A model generated the notes under the pieces. It saw only the letters and a list, made by a program, of their open reading frames with translations. It ran no database searches and had not been told where the DNA came from. From Sedimentibacter sp. zth1 (GTDB lineage Bacteria > Bacillota > Clostridia > Tissierellales > Sedimentibacteraceae): 64,000 bases of DNA. A program made the translations under genes and the position numbers. Shown here piece after piece: positions 17,912-26,893 of this stretch. How positions within the stretch are numbered: the first letter of the stretch is position 1; each line of letters opens with the position of its first letter. Location: positions 2,666,001-2,730,000 of the forward strand of contig NZ_CP071445.1 in the NCBI RefSeq assembly GCF_017352195.1, in the 5' to 3' direction.

Positions 17912-18865
17912 ATGAGTTTTAGAGTATTAGGTACAGGTAAATATGTCCCCTCTAAAGTAGTAACTAATGATGAACTTTCTACATTGATTGATACTTCAGA
18001 TGAGTGGATAGTTAAGCGAGTAGGCGTAAAAGAAAGACGTATTTGCACTACGGAATCTGCATCAGATTTAGCGTATCAAGCAGCACTTAATGCACTTGAA
18101 AATGCTAATGTTAAGCCTGAAGAGCTTGATATGATATTGTGTACAACTGTTAGTGGAGAAACAGTTTCACCATCAATGTCTAGTATGGTTCAAAAGTACT
18201 TAGGTGCAACTTGTCCTGCTATGGATATCAATGCAGCTTGTAGTGCTTTTATCTTCATGTTAGAAACAGCAGCAGGATATTTCGCAAGAAAAAAAGTCAA
18301 GAAAATGCTAGTCATTGGTACCGAACAAATGAGTAGAATAGTTGACTGGGATGATAGAGCTACTTGTGTTATATTCGGAGATGGTGCAGGTGCGTTAGTT
18401 CTCGGAGAAGGAGATAACTTTTTAAACTCTAAGTTGAATTCCTTTGGTGGTAATGAAGTAATTAACATACCGAATTTTGTTGGCAAGTCACCATTCTATA
18501 AAAAAGAGGCTCAAGATCCTTATATTTTTATGAATGGGCAAGAAACATTTAAGTTTGCAGTTAATGCAATGTGTAAGGATTTACAGTATGTTGTTGATGA
18601 TTTAGGTTTAACATTTGATGATATTTCAATGATTGTACCGCATCAAGCAAATACACGAATTATTGATTTTGCTGTAAAAAGGTTAAAGGTTGAAAGAGAA
18701 AGAATCTATGTAAACATAGATAAATATGGAAATACTTCATCAGCAAGTATTCCAATAGCTCTGGATGAGCTAAATCGAGCAGGTAAATTAAAGCATGATG
18801 ATCTTATTGCAATGACTGCTTTCGGTGGTGGATTGTCAAGCGCAGCTTGTATATTAAGATGGTAA
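17912..18865 (+). CDS. fabH: 3-oxoacyl-ACP synthase III
   Basis: Initiates fatty-acid synthesis by condensing an acyl-CoA primer with malonyl-ACP. At 317 residues it has the typical length. The Cys-His-Asn triad is visible: C110 in DINAACSAF, His in VPHQANTRI near residue 244, and Asn in YGNTSSAS near 274. GGAG lies upstream of ATG. It is the first gene of the fab operon and therefore first under the FabT-type control region. It is followed by acpP after 40 bases. Confidence 0.95.
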   Translation: MSFRVLGTGKYVPSKVVTNDELSTLIDTSDEWIVKRVGVKERRICTTESASDLAYQAALNALENANVKPEELDMILCTTVSGETVSPSMSSMVQKYLGATCPAMDINAACSAFIFMLETAAGYFARKKVKKMLVIGTEQMSRIVDWDDRATCVIFGDGAGALVLGEGDNFLNSKLNSFGGNEVINIPNFVGKSPFYKKEAQDPYIFMNGQETFKFAVNAMCKDLQYVVDDLGLTFDDISMIVPHQANTRIIDFAVKRLKVERERIYVNIDKYGNTSSASIPIALDELNRAGKLKHDDLIAMTAFGGGLSSAACILRW

Positions 18866-18905
18866 AATAATAAAAAATATAAAATTAAAATCATGGAGGA
18901 TTAAA

Positions 18906-19127
18906 ATGAATTTTGGAAAATTAGCAAAGATTATAGCAGAACATATTGAATGTGATGTAGAGGAAATTAAAGTAGATTCAAAATTTGAAGATTTAGGTAT
19001 TGATTCACTAGATACTGTTGAAATGGTTATGGAGTTAGAAGAAGAATTAGGTACTGAACTAGAATTAAATGAAAAACTTGCTACTGTTGGAGACTTACTA
19101 GCTTTCATTCAAAAAAAGGTAGGATAG
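18906..19127 (+). CDS. acpP: Acyl carrier protein
   Basis: A 73-residue acidic carrier that holds growing acyl chains on phosphopantetheine. The attachment serine is S34 in GIDSLDTVEM. GGAGG precedes ATG, and the next gene starts 4 bases after the stop. The position within the fab operon supports a fatty-acid rather than polyketide role. Confidence 0.96.
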   Translation: MNFGKLAKIIAEHIECDVEEIKVDSKFEDLGIDSLDTVEMVMELEEELGTELELNEKLATVGDLLAFIQKKVG

Positions 19128-19131
19128 TATT

Positions 19132-20076
19132 ATGATTAAGACACCAATTTGTGAACTTTTAGGCATAAAATATCCTATATTTCAGGGTGGAATGGCTTGG
19201 ATAGCTGATGGAAAACTTGCAGCAGCAGTATCAAATGCTGGCGGACTAGGAATTATATCTGCCATGAATGCTGGTACTGATTATTTAAAAGAACAAATTG
19301 ACATTGCAAGGAATTTAACTGACAAACCTTTTGGTGTAAATATAATGCTTATGAGTCCACACGTAGAAGAAATAGCGCAAATAGTAGTTGATGAAAAAAT
19401 ACCCGTGGTAGTAACAGGAGCCGGTAATCCAGGTAAGTATATAAAACAGTGGTTAGATGCAGATATAAAGGTTATTCCAGTAGTAGCTTCAGTAGCTATG
19501 GCCAAATTAATGACTCGTGCTGGGGCAAGTGCTATAATAGCGGAAGGTGGAGAAAGTGGAGGACATGTAGGAGATGTAACTACTATGTGTTTGATTCCGC
19601 AAGTTTGTGATTCTACAACACTTCCAGTTATTGCAGCTGGAGGAATTGCAGATGGTAGAGGAGTAAGCGCAGTATTTATGTTAGGTGCTCAGGGAGTTCA
19701 ATTAGGAACTAAATTTTTAGTTGCTAAAGAGTGCTCAGTACACCAAAATTATAAAGAAAAAGTATTAAAAGCTACGGATATTTCCACAATAACTACTGGA
19801 AAAAGATTAGGGCATCCAGTTAGAAGTATAAAAAATCCATTTTCTAGGGACTATTTCAAAGCTGAATACTCAAGCATCTCTGAGGAAGAATTGGAGGCTA
19901 TGGGTGTTGGTTCGCTGAGATTAGCAGCTATAGAGGGTGACGAAAAAAAAGGATGCTTCTTATCAGGACAAATTGCTGGAATGATTACTAAGGAGCAAAC
20001 TGCAAAGGAAATTATAGAAGAAATATTTGAAGAAACTGAAAAAATATTGAAGGGGGCTAATAAATGGGTAAAATAG
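19132..20076 (+). CDS. fabK: Enoyl-ACP reductase II (FMN-dependent)
   Basis: A 314-residue TIM-barrel flavoprotein of the nitronate monooxygenase-like FabK family, performing the last reduction of each elongation cycle. Typical segments are YPIFQGGMAWIADGKLAAAVSNAGGLG near residue 14-40, EGGESGGHVG near 139-148, VIAAGGIADGRG near 165 and MLGAQGVQLGTKFL near 182. No fabI is in the window, so FabK is probably the operative reductase. Its 3' end overlaps fabD by 13 bases. Confidence 0.94.
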   Translation: MIKTPICELLGIKYPIFQGGMAWIADGKLAAAVSNAGGLGIISAMNAGTDYLKEQIDIARNLTDKPFGVNIMLMSPHVEEIAQIVVDEKIPVVVTGAGNPGKYIKQWLDADIKVIPVVASVAMAKLMTRAGASAIIAEGGESGGHVGDVTTMCLIPQVCDSTTLPVIAAGGIADGRGVSAVFMLGAQGVQLGTKFLVAKECSVHQNYKEKVLKATDISTITTGKRLGHPVRSIKNPFSRDYFKAEYSSISEEELEAMGVGSLRLAAIEGDEKKGCFLSGQIAGMITKEQTAKEIIEEIFEETEKILKGANKWVK

Positions 20077-20981
20077 CTTTTGTGTTTTCAGGTCAAGGCG
20101 CACAACATGATGGTATGGGTTCTGATCTTTATAATAATATAGACCTTGCTAAAAATTTATTTGAGCAATTTGAAGAAATAAAACCTGGAACTAAAAATTT
20201 GTGTTTTAACGGTACAAAAGAGGACCTTTCTCAAACTGAAAATACGCAACCTTGCCTGTATGCTGTGGATTTGATAGCAGCGCTATGCCTAAAAGAAAAA
20301 GGAATTATACCAGATGTATTAGCAGGATTTTCATTAGGAGAATTAGCTGCATTAAGCTTTGCTGGAAGCATGAGCTATAAAGAAGGCTTTGAAATTGTAT
20401 GCAAGCGTGGACAGTACATGCAGTTATCTGGTGAAGAAAATGATAGCGTTATGATGGCAGTAGTTAAACTGGATAATGAAACAGTGGAAAATTTATGTAA
20501 AAAATATAATCAGGTTTATCCTGTTAATTATAACTGCAATGGGCAATTGGTTGTTTCTGGACTTAGAGAAGAGATGGATTTATTTAAAGTTGATGTCAAA
20601 GAAGCTGGTGGTAGAGCATTGCCACTAAGTGTAAGTGGTGGCTTTCATTCACCTTTTATGTCATCGGCAGAAAAAAAATTCAAATCATATTTGGATACTA
20701 TGAAATTTAACAAACCAGAAATCCCTGTGTATGCTAATTATACAGCTGAAGTTTATACAGAAGATGTTGGTAACTTGTTAGCAAAACAATTACTAAATCC
20801 TGTATTATGGCAAAAAACAATTGAACACATGATTGAATGTGGTGTTGATACATTTATAGAAGTTGGTGTTGGTAAAACATTGTGTAAGCTAATACAAAAA
20901 ATATCTGATAAAGTTAAGGTATACAATGTTGAGGATATGGCAAGCTTAGAAAAAACCTTATCGGAGGTAAAAAATGCTTAA
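20064..20981 (+). CDS. fabD: Malonyl-CoA:ACP transacylase
   Basis: Transfers malonyl from CoA to ACP. It has 305 residues. The N-terminus is IAFVFSGQGAQHDGMG, and the nucleophile is S90 in GFSLGE, where the family more often has His or Leu before the serine. The second catalytic motif GGFHSPFM lies near 192-199. It overlaps fabK upstream and fabG downstream (8 bases), consistent with translational coupling. Confidence 0.94.
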   Translation: MGKIAFVFSGQGAQHDGMGSDLYNNIDLAKNLFEQFEEIKPGTKNLCFNGTKEDLSQTENTQPCLYAVDLIAALCLKEKGIIPDVLAGFSLGELAALSFAGSMSYKEGFEIVCKRGQYMQLSGEENDSVMMAVVKLDNETVENLCKKYNQVYPVNYNCNGQLVVSGLREEMDLFKVDVKEAGGRALPLSVSGGFHSPFMSSAEKKFKSYLDTMKFNKPEIPVYANYTAEVYTEDVGNLLAKQLLNPVLWQKTIEHMIECGVDTFIEVGVGKTLCKLIQKISDKVKVYNVEDMASLEKTLSEVKNA

Positions 20982-21708
20982 TGGTAAAGTTGCAGTAATT
21001 ACTGGTGGTTCAAGAGGAATTGGTAAGGCAATTGCAATGAAATTAGCAAGCTGTGGAGCAAAAATAGCATTAATTTATGCAGGAAATAGCGAAAAGGCAG
21101 AAGAAGCTTGCACAGAAATTCAAGCATTAGGTGCAGAAGTTTTTTGCTTTAAGTGCGACGTAAAAGATTTCAATGCTACAAAACAAACAGTAAAAGACAT
21201 CAAAGAAAAATTCGGTAATATTGATATATTAATTAACAATGCTGGAATTACAAAAGACGGACTTATATTATCTATGAAAGAGGATAATTTCGATTCAGTC
21301 ATAGATACAAACTTAAAAGGTGCATTTAATATGATAAAACATACTTCAAACATTATGCTTAAAAAAAGAAGTGGCAAAATTATCAATATTAGTTCTATTG
21401 CGGGAATAATAGGAAATGCAGGTCAAGCTAATTATTCTGCTTCAAAAGCAGGTCTAATAGGTTTGACAAAATCAGTAGCTAGAGAGTTTGCGTCTAGAAA
21501 TATTTGTTGTAATGCAGTTGCACCAGGTTTTATAGAAACGGATATGACCAAATTAATTGATGACCAAAATCCTTTGCTAAAACAAATACCCCTTGGTCAT
21601 ATGGGAAAACCTGAGGATGTTGCTGAACTAGTAGCATTTTTATCAAGTGATAGTGCAAGATATATCACGGGAGAGGTAATAAAAGTAGACGGTGGTTTAG
21701 CTATATAA
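20974..21708 (+). CDS. fabG: 3-oxoacyl-ACP reductase
   Basis: NADPH-dependent short-chain dehydrogenase, 244 residues. It has the cofactor motif ITGGSRGIGKAIA near 9-21, the NNAGI motif near 88, the catalytic Ser in NISSIAG, and Tyr-Lys in YSASKAG near 151. It reduces beta-ketoacyl-ACP. It overlaps fabD and lies 28 bases before fabF. Confidence 0.95.
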   Translation: MLNGKVAVITGGSRGIGKAIAMKLASCGAKIALIYAGNSEKAEEACTEIQALGAEVFCFKCDVKDFNATKQTVKDIKEKFGNIDILINNAGITKDGLILSMKEDNFDSVIDTNLKGAFNMIKHTSNIMLKKRSGKIINISSIAGIIGNAGQANYSASKAGLIGLTKSVAREFASRNICCNAVAPGFIETDMTKLIDDQNPLLKQIPLGHMGKPEDVAELVAFLSSDSARYITGEVIKVDGGLAI

Positions 21709-21736
21709 GCCCAATCAAAGTCAATTAGGAGGAAAA

Positions 21737-22963
21737 ATGAAAAGAGTTGTTATAACAGGGATTGGAGCAATAACACCTGTTGGAAATGATATAGATACAC
21801 TTTGGAGTAGTTTGATAACTGGAAAGTGCGGTATTGGACCTATAACACGATTTGATGTGACAGAACATAAAGTTAAAATAGCAGCTGAAGTGAAAGATTT
21901 TGATGCTACGCAATACATAGAAAAAAGCCAAATTAAGAAAAATGATTTGTATTGCCAATACGCTATAGCAGCTGCAACTCAAGCAATGAATGACAGCGGA
22001 ATAGAAAATCATGTTGAGCCTGAGAGATTAGGAGTATATTTTGGTTCTGGTATAGGTGGTATAATGACCTTTTCTACAGAAACTGAGAAGCTTTTAACAA
22101 AAGGTCCAAGAAAGGTTTCTCCACATTTTATTCCAAAGCTTATTGCAAATATTGGAGCAGGAACGATTGCTATAAAATATAATGCGAAAGGTCCTTGCAT
22201 ACCAATAGTTACAGCTTGTGCAACTAGCACAAATACATTAGGAGAGGCATTTAGAGCAATAAAACATGGCTATGCTGATGCTATTATAGCAGGAGGAGCA
22301 GAAGCAGCGATAACACCTGTTGGTCTTGCCGGTTTTTCTAATATGCTAGCACTTGCTACAACTGAAGATGTTACGACTGCATCAATTCCATTTGACAAAA
22401 GACGTAGTGGTTTTGTTATGGGAGAAGGAGCTGGAGCACTAATATTAGAAGAATATGAGCATGCGAAAAATAGAGGTGCAAAAATATACGGAGAAATATG
22501 TGGATACGGTTGTACGTGTGATGCACATCATATCACAGCACCAGATCCAGACGCAGCAGGTGCTACAAGAGCAATAGCTGACGCAATAAAGGAAGCTAAT
22601 TTTGATAATTTAGACAATATTTATATAAATGCACATGGAACAAGTACTCCACTTAATGATGTATCAGAAACAAGAGCGATAAAACAGGCTTTGAATGAAA
22701 ATGCAAAGACTGCAATAGTAAGCTCTACAAAATCTATGACAGGACATATGCTTGGTGCCGCTGGTGCTGTAGAAGCAATAGTTTCTTTATTGGCACTTAG
22801 GGAAGGAATTATACCGCCTACAATAGGATTATATGAGCCTGATCCTGAATGTGATTTAGATTATGTTCCTAACCAAGCAAGAAAAGCAGATGTAAAATAT
22901 GCTTTATCTACATCATTGGGTTTTGGTGGACACAATGCTTGCATTGCATTTAAAAGAGTATAG
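21737..22963 (+). CDS. fabF: 3-oxoacyl-ACP synthase II
   Basis: Elongating condensing enzyme, 408 residues. The Cys-His-His triad is visible: C161 in VTACATSTNT, His in NAHGTSTPLND near 301, and His in KSMTGHMLGAAG near 338. The C-terminal glycine-rich SLGFGGHNACI is present. GGAGG precedes ATG. There is no separate fabB. Confidence 0.96.
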   Translation: MKRVVITGIGAITPVGNDIDTLWSSLITGKCGIGPITRFDVTEHKVKIAAEVKDFDATQYIEKSQIKKNDLYCQYAIAAATQAMNDSGIENHVEPERLGVYFGSGIGGIMTFSTETEKLLTKGPRKVSPHFIPKLIANIGAGTIAIKYNAKGPCIPIVTACATSTNTLGEAFRAIKHGYADAIIAGGAEAAITPVGLAGFSNMLALATTEDVTTASIPFDKRRSGFVMGEGAGALILEEYEHAKNRGAKIYGEICGYGCTCDAHHITAPDPDAAGATRAIADAIKEANFDNLDNIYINAHGTSTPLNDVSETRAIKQALNENAKTAIVSSTKSMTGHMLGAAGAVEAIVSLLALREGIIPPTIGLYEPDPECDLDYVPNQARKADVKYALSTSLGFGGHNACIAFKRV

Positions 22964-22992
22964 ATATTATATATTATAGCTAGGAGAGAAAT

Positions 22993-23409
22993 ATGAACAA
23001 AAAAGAAATCGAAAATATTTTACCTCATAGGAATTCTATGCTTCTTCTAGATGAAGTGATAGTAGATGATAATAATATTGCACATGGTATCATCAATATT
23101 AGAGGCGATGAATGGTTCTTAGATGGACACTTTCCGGAAAATCCGGTAGTTCCAGGTGTTGTGCAATGCGAAATGTTAGCGCAATCTGTATGCGTACTTA
23201 TGCCTAAGGAAAAAATAAATGGTTGCACACCATATTTTACAGGACTTAATAATGTAAAATTCAAAAACCCTGTTAAACCCGGAGATAAGTTTGAAACTGA
23301 ATGTGAGATAGTTAAAGAAAAGGTACCTTTTGTATTTGCAAAGGGTAAAGGATATGTAAATGGAAAGTTATGTGTTGTAGCAGAGTTTTCGTTTGCACTT
23401 ATAAAATAG
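22993..23409 (+). CDS. fabZ: 3-hydroxyacyl-ACP dehydratase
   Basis: Hot-dog fold dehydratase, 138 residues. The catalytic pair is H46 in GHFPENPVVPG and E60 in QCEMLAQ, with the family's 14-residue spacing; PHRNSMLLLD is the usual N-terminal motif. It is the last gene of the operon, followed by a stem-loop terminator. No acetyl-CoA carboxylase (acc) genes follow, so malonyl-CoA supply is encoded elsewhere. Confidence 0.93.
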   Translation: MNKKEIENILPHRNSMLLLDEVIVDDNNIAHGIINIRGDEWFLDGHFPENPVVPGVVQCEMLAQSVCVLMPKEKINGCTPYFTGLNNVKFKNPVKPGDKFETECEIVKEKVPFVFAKGKGYVNGKLCVVAEFSFALIK

Positions 23410-23436
23410 CAATTATAATTTTATTCATACTATAAT

Positions 23437-23480
23437 AAAAGCAGTAAATTAGTTTAATACTAACTAAATTTACTGCTTTT
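23437..23480. terminator. Terminator fab operon / htpX
   Basis: AAAAGCAGTAAATT (23437-23450) pairs with 23467-23480, extended by AGTT/AACT with one bulged A. It lies between convergent operons. Confidence 0.88.
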
Positions 23481-23493
23481 GATATTCAATATC

Positions 23494-24432
23494 TTAATAC
23501 ATATTTCTTAAAATTTCTATTCTTTTTTCAATTGGAGGGTGTGTAGAAAATAATCCAATCTTGTGTTTTGGATTGAAAATATACATACATAACATTTCAT
23601 CTCCACCTAATGAATCAATTTGATCTCTAGAATATTTAGGTGAATAATTTGATATTTTAGTTAAAGCATTCGCAATTCCTTCTGAATATCCACAAATTCT
23701 TACAGCGTTGGCATCAGCCATATATTCTCTTTTCCTCGATATAGCTAAATTTACTAGGTTTGCTATGACTTTTATAAACACTGATAATATTAGTCCTGCT
23801 ATAGCTAAAGCAGCAAATATTGCCGCTGTATTGTCTTTAGAATTGCTTCTTCTACTTCTATGACCAAGTCCATATCTACTCATTCTTAAAAGAATTGTTC
23901 CCAGTAAAATAACTGCACTCATCAAATATATTGAAACAGTTGACACTAGAACATCTCTGTGTGTTATATGTGAAATTTCATGTGCAATTACACCCTCGGT
24001 TTCTGGTTTATCAAGAAGTTCTAATAGTCCTCTTGTAATACCGACATATGAGTTTTTTAAAGATAATCCACCAGCAAATGCATTTGGGACATCGGTAGGA
24101 ATGATATAAACTCTTGGCGTATCCCTTAGTCCAGCTGATATTGCTAACCCTTCTACCAAATGAAAAGCTTCTCTTTCTTCTGCATCATCCATGTTTGCTT
24201 CATGCCATCTAGTGTTTGCTCCTATAGTGTTTTTACCTGTAAAAATCTGTATAGGCAATAACACAAAAACTATAAAACATCCTATTGCTGCACCCATAGC
24301 AATATTATCGTAGAAGTAACCAATGGTAAATGATAATAGAAAAATTAATACTATATATAATATTATTAAAATTACTGTTCGTATTTGATTTTTTCTTACC
24401 TGTTCATAGGTAATTACAGTATCACTTGACAT
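23494..24432 (-). CDS. htpX: HtpX-like M48 membrane metallopeptidase
   Basis: A 312-residue zinc endopeptidase of the membrane quality-control type. There are two N-terminal helices (about 18-38 and 42-62). The zinc site HEISHITHRD lies near residue 150, followed by two further hydrophobic helices (VSIYLMSAVILLG; AAIFAALAIAGLILSVFI) and the third-ligand motif REYMADANAV near 232. It is the last gene of a four-gene operon with pspA, an unknown gene and lemA. The lemA-htpX pair is a common conserved neighbourhood. Confidence 0.9.
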   Translation of the reverse strand: MSSDTVITYEQVRKNQIRTVILIILYIVLIFLLSFTIGYFYDNIAMGAAIGCFIVFVLLPIQIFTGKNTIGANTRWHEANMDDAEEREAFHLVEGLAISAGLRDTPRVYIIPTDVPNAFAGGLSLKNSYVGITRGLLELLDKPETEGVIAHEISHITHRDVLVSTVSIYLMSAVILLGTILLRMSRYGLGHRSRRSNSKDNTAAIFAALAIAGLILSVFIKVIANLVNLAISRKREYMADANAVRICGYSEGIANALTKISNYSPKYSRDQIDSLGGDEMLCMYIFNPKHKIGLFSTHPPIEKRIEILRNMY

Positions 24433-24444
24433 AATTAACTCCTA

Positions 24445-24999
24445 TTAAAGTTGATTTATTCTTAAATTATCAGAATAATCTCTTTCTACATCACTAATCT
24501 CATAAGTTTCTTCAGCTTTAAAATTAAAAATTCCAGCAAATAATGATGCAGGGAAAGTTTGAATAGATGTGTTGTACTCTGTAACAGTTTTATTATATCT
24601 TGTTCTTGCATATGCAATTTTATCTTCTACATTTTTTATATCTTCCATCAATTTCAAAAAAGACTGATTAGACTTTAATTCAGGATAACTCTCTGACATA
24701 GCGAAAAGTGAAGGTATCATCTTAGATACACTATCATTTGCCTTCATAGCTTCACCCTTGTTACCTGATAAAAGCATTGAACGCATACTTATGATTTTTT
24801 CCAAAGTTTCACTTTCATATTTTGTTTGCATTTTTATAGTATCAACTAAATTAGTCAATACATTTGATTTCAATTTAAGCTGTACATCTATTGATGACCA
24901 AGCCTCTTTTATGTAGTTTTTCTTTCTGATAATGCCATTATACATGCCTATAAGAGCTAAAACCAAAATAACTACAATAGCTAAAATAACATAACCCAT
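24445..24999 (-). CDS. lemA: LemA-family protein
   Basis: A 184-residue protein with one N-terminal membrane helix (residues 3-20) and a helical extracytoplasmic or cytoplasmic domain carrying the family motifs NYIKEAWSSIDVQLKLKSNVLTNLVDTIK and YNTSIQTFPASLFAGIF. LemA proteins have no fixed biochemical role but associate with HtpX-type proteases and envelope stress. Here it is 12 bases upstream of htpX. Confidence 0.93.
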   Translation of the reverse strand: MGYVILAIVVILVLALIGMYNGIIRKKNYIKEAWSSIDVQLKLKSNVLTNLVDTIKMQTKYESETLEKIISMRSMLLSGNKGEAMKANDSVSKMIPSLFAMSESYPELKSNQSFLKLMEDIKNVEDKIAYARTRYNKTVTEYNTSIQTFPASLFAGIFNFKAEETYEISDVERDYSDNLRINQL

Positions 25000-25009
25000 A
25001 ATAATTCTC

Positions 25010-25339
25010 CTATTCCATAATAAAATTTTCTACTTCTTTTTCATTGCTAAGTATAAATGCAGTAATTTCATTGCTTATGCATTCTTCATAATGATTTAAT
25101 TTTGAGTGAATATATTTTGCCATGTAATATTCACCATCAATTTCTATATAAAAATTAGCTTCTTTTTTTAACTTAGTTTTATTATAATTTAATTTTACGT
25201 TTTTACTCTCAATACTTCCTACTTTTTCATCTTTTTTTATAGGCAATGCGCTCAAAAGCATATTGATAAACTCATAAGCTTTATCTCTGTCAATACTTGA
25301 AATATATTCTGCAACATAAACCTGTGACAATTTAATCAA
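25010..25339 (-). CDS. Hypothetical protein in psp operon
   Basis: A 109-residue soluble protein of mixed alpha/beta character with a lysine-rich centre (KKDEKVGSIESKNVKLNYNK) and IDGEYYMAKYIHSKLNHYEEC. No family is recognised. It appears to start with TTG directly after the pspA stop (TAGTTG); another TTG three codons later is possible. Tight packing between pspA and lemA makes it a probable member of the envelope-stress operon. Confidence 0.6.
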   Translation of the reverse strand: MIKLSQVYVAEYISSIDRDKAYEFINMLLSALPIKKDEKVGSIESKNVKLNYNKTKLKKEANFYIEIDGEYYMAKYIHSKLNHYEECISNEITAFILSNEKEVENFIME

Positions 25340-26050
25340 CTACCCTTCGATTTCTTTTTTTAATGCATCTAAATCAGATTCAACATTTGTACCAAATACT
25401 TCTGCTTTAAGTGAAGCTAAATCATCATTGGTTACGCTATTATTATCATATTTTGCAAAATCAGCATCTTTACTTGAATCTTTTTCTAATTCTCTTAATG
25501 ATTCTATTTTGAATTTTTTAGAATTAACCTTTTCTTCCATTCTATCTAATTCTTCAAACACATTATTTTTAGCTGTTTTAGTTAATACCTTATTTACATT
25601 TTCGTTTGCTTGGTTAACTCTATCTTGGGCAACAATATTTTCTTTTCTTCTTTTTGCTTCTTCTATTCTGTCATTTATTTCATCTAGGCTGTTTCTTAGT
25701 AAAGTAACTTGTTGACTTTGTTCATCCAAATTTGCTTTTAATTTTTCAGATTGTGCTTTAAAATTATTTCTTTCTTCCAATGCTTGTTTAGCATCATCTT
25801 CATTGTTAGCCTTTAAAGCATTTGCAGCTCTATTGTGCCATAAAGTAACCTTTTTATTAGCTTCTTCGCATAAAGCTTCAAGTTTTTTTTCTTCAGCCAT
25901 ACATTTTGCAACAGCTTCAGTTGTTTCTTTCTTCACATTTTCTAAATCTCTAATTGCTTGTTCTACTACAATTTTAGGATCCTCTATTGAATCCAATGCA
26001 TTATTTGCATAACCCTTTAACAAATTACTAATTCTATTGAATACACCCAT
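25340..26050 (-). CDS. pspA: PspA/IM30-family protein
   Basis: A 236-residue coiled-coil protein that binds and stabilises membranes. The start is ATG at 26050 (MGVFNRISNLLKGYANN) behind AGGAAGG; the upstream GTG at 26062 overlaps that site. The motif DPKIVVEQAIRDLENVKKETTEAVAKCMA lies near 22-50, followed by long coiled coils to about 175. First gene of the operon pspA-unknown-lemA-htpX. A 15-bp palindrome GTAAATTAAATTTAC (26130-26144) lies upstream as a candidate operator. Confidence 0.9.
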   Translation of the reverse strand: MGVFNRISNLLKGYANNALDSIEDPKIVVEQAIRDLENVKKETTEAVAKCMAEEKKLEALCEEANKKVTLWHNRAANALKANNEDDAKQALEERNNFKAQSEKLKANLDEQSQQVTLLRNSLDEINDRIEEAKRRKENIVAQDRVNQANENVNKVLTKTAKNNVFEELDRMEEKVNSKKFKIESLRELEKDSSKDADFAKYDNNSVTNDDLASLKAEVFGTNVESDLDALKKEIEG

Positions 26051-26255
26051 TAAAATTACCAACCTTCCTAATATATATTATTTATATTAATAATTGTACA
26101 ATAAAATAATAATAAATGCAATATGTAAAGTAAATTAAATTTACCACTGTGATATGTTTTTATAAATAATATAAATGTAGGGATAAAATCAACTTACTGT
26201 TTACTACAATCATGTTGTGGTATATAATATAATGATATTATGCGTGGAGGTAACT

Positions 26256-26879
26256 ATGATAACAATATATATAACCAGACATGGACAAACATATTGGAAT
26301 ATTGAAAAAAGGCTTCAGGGGCAGGGTAATTCTGAACTAACTGAAAAAGGAATTTTAGGAGCAAAATTGCTTTGTGAAAGATTCAAAGACACAGATATAG
26401 ATTGTATAATATCAAGTCCTCTAAAAAGAACGATGGACACCTCTGAAATTGTAAAAGGAGACAAAAACATACCCATATATACACTCGATAGTTTAATGGA
26501 AATAGATATAGGAACTTTTAGTGGACATACTGTTGATGAAATGAAACTAATTGATAAAAAACTTGTTGAAAATATTTTATCCAATCCATATGAGGTTTGT
26601 TATCCAGAAGGTGAAAATTTATTACAGTTTTATGATAGATGCGTCAAATCAATTAAAGAAATTATTGATAACTATGATGGAAAAACAGTTTTAGTTGTTG
26701 CTCATGGAGGAGTGCTAAATTGCATTGAGCATTATATGCGACAAGAAATAGTTCCACCTAACTGGGAAGATCAAATTGTTGAAAATTGTAGTTTGACTAA
26801 ATATGAAATAGATGGTGAAAATATAAAAGAAATACTTTTTAATGATATAGAGCATTTGAGAGTATCATTTGCGCAATAA
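26256..26879 (+). CDS. Histidine phosphatase family protein (copy 1)
   Basis: A 207-residue phosphoglycerate-mutase-like phosphatase. ATG at 26256 is chosen because GGAGG precedes it. Catalytic motif YITRHGQTYWN (5-15) with the phospho-His, ISSPLKRTMDT near 55, acidic loop MEIDIGTFSG near 80, and second His in VVAHGGVLNC near 148. Substrate unknown; possibilities include phosphosugars or alpha-ribazole phosphate. It is paralogous to the gene at 27930 and is separated from it by mnmH, all three probably one operon. Confidence 0.85.
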   Translation: MITIYITRHGQTYWNIEKRLQGQGNSELTEKGILGAKLLCERFKDTDIDCIISSPLKRTMDTSEIVKGDKNIPIYTLDSLMEIDIGTFSGHTVDEMKLIDKKLVENILSNPYEVCYPEGENLLQFYDRCVKSIKEIIDNYDGKTVLVVAHGGVLNCIEHYMRQEIVPPNWEDQIVENCSLTKYEIDGENIKEILFNDIEHLRVSFAQ

Positions 26880-26893
26880 TTTTGGGAGAAAAG

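Noticed and set aside
20064-20981. FabD thought defective because GHSLGE is GFSLGE
   Set aside because: The nucleophile Ser and the second His motif are intact, and the residue before Ser varies in FabD proteins of Clostridia.
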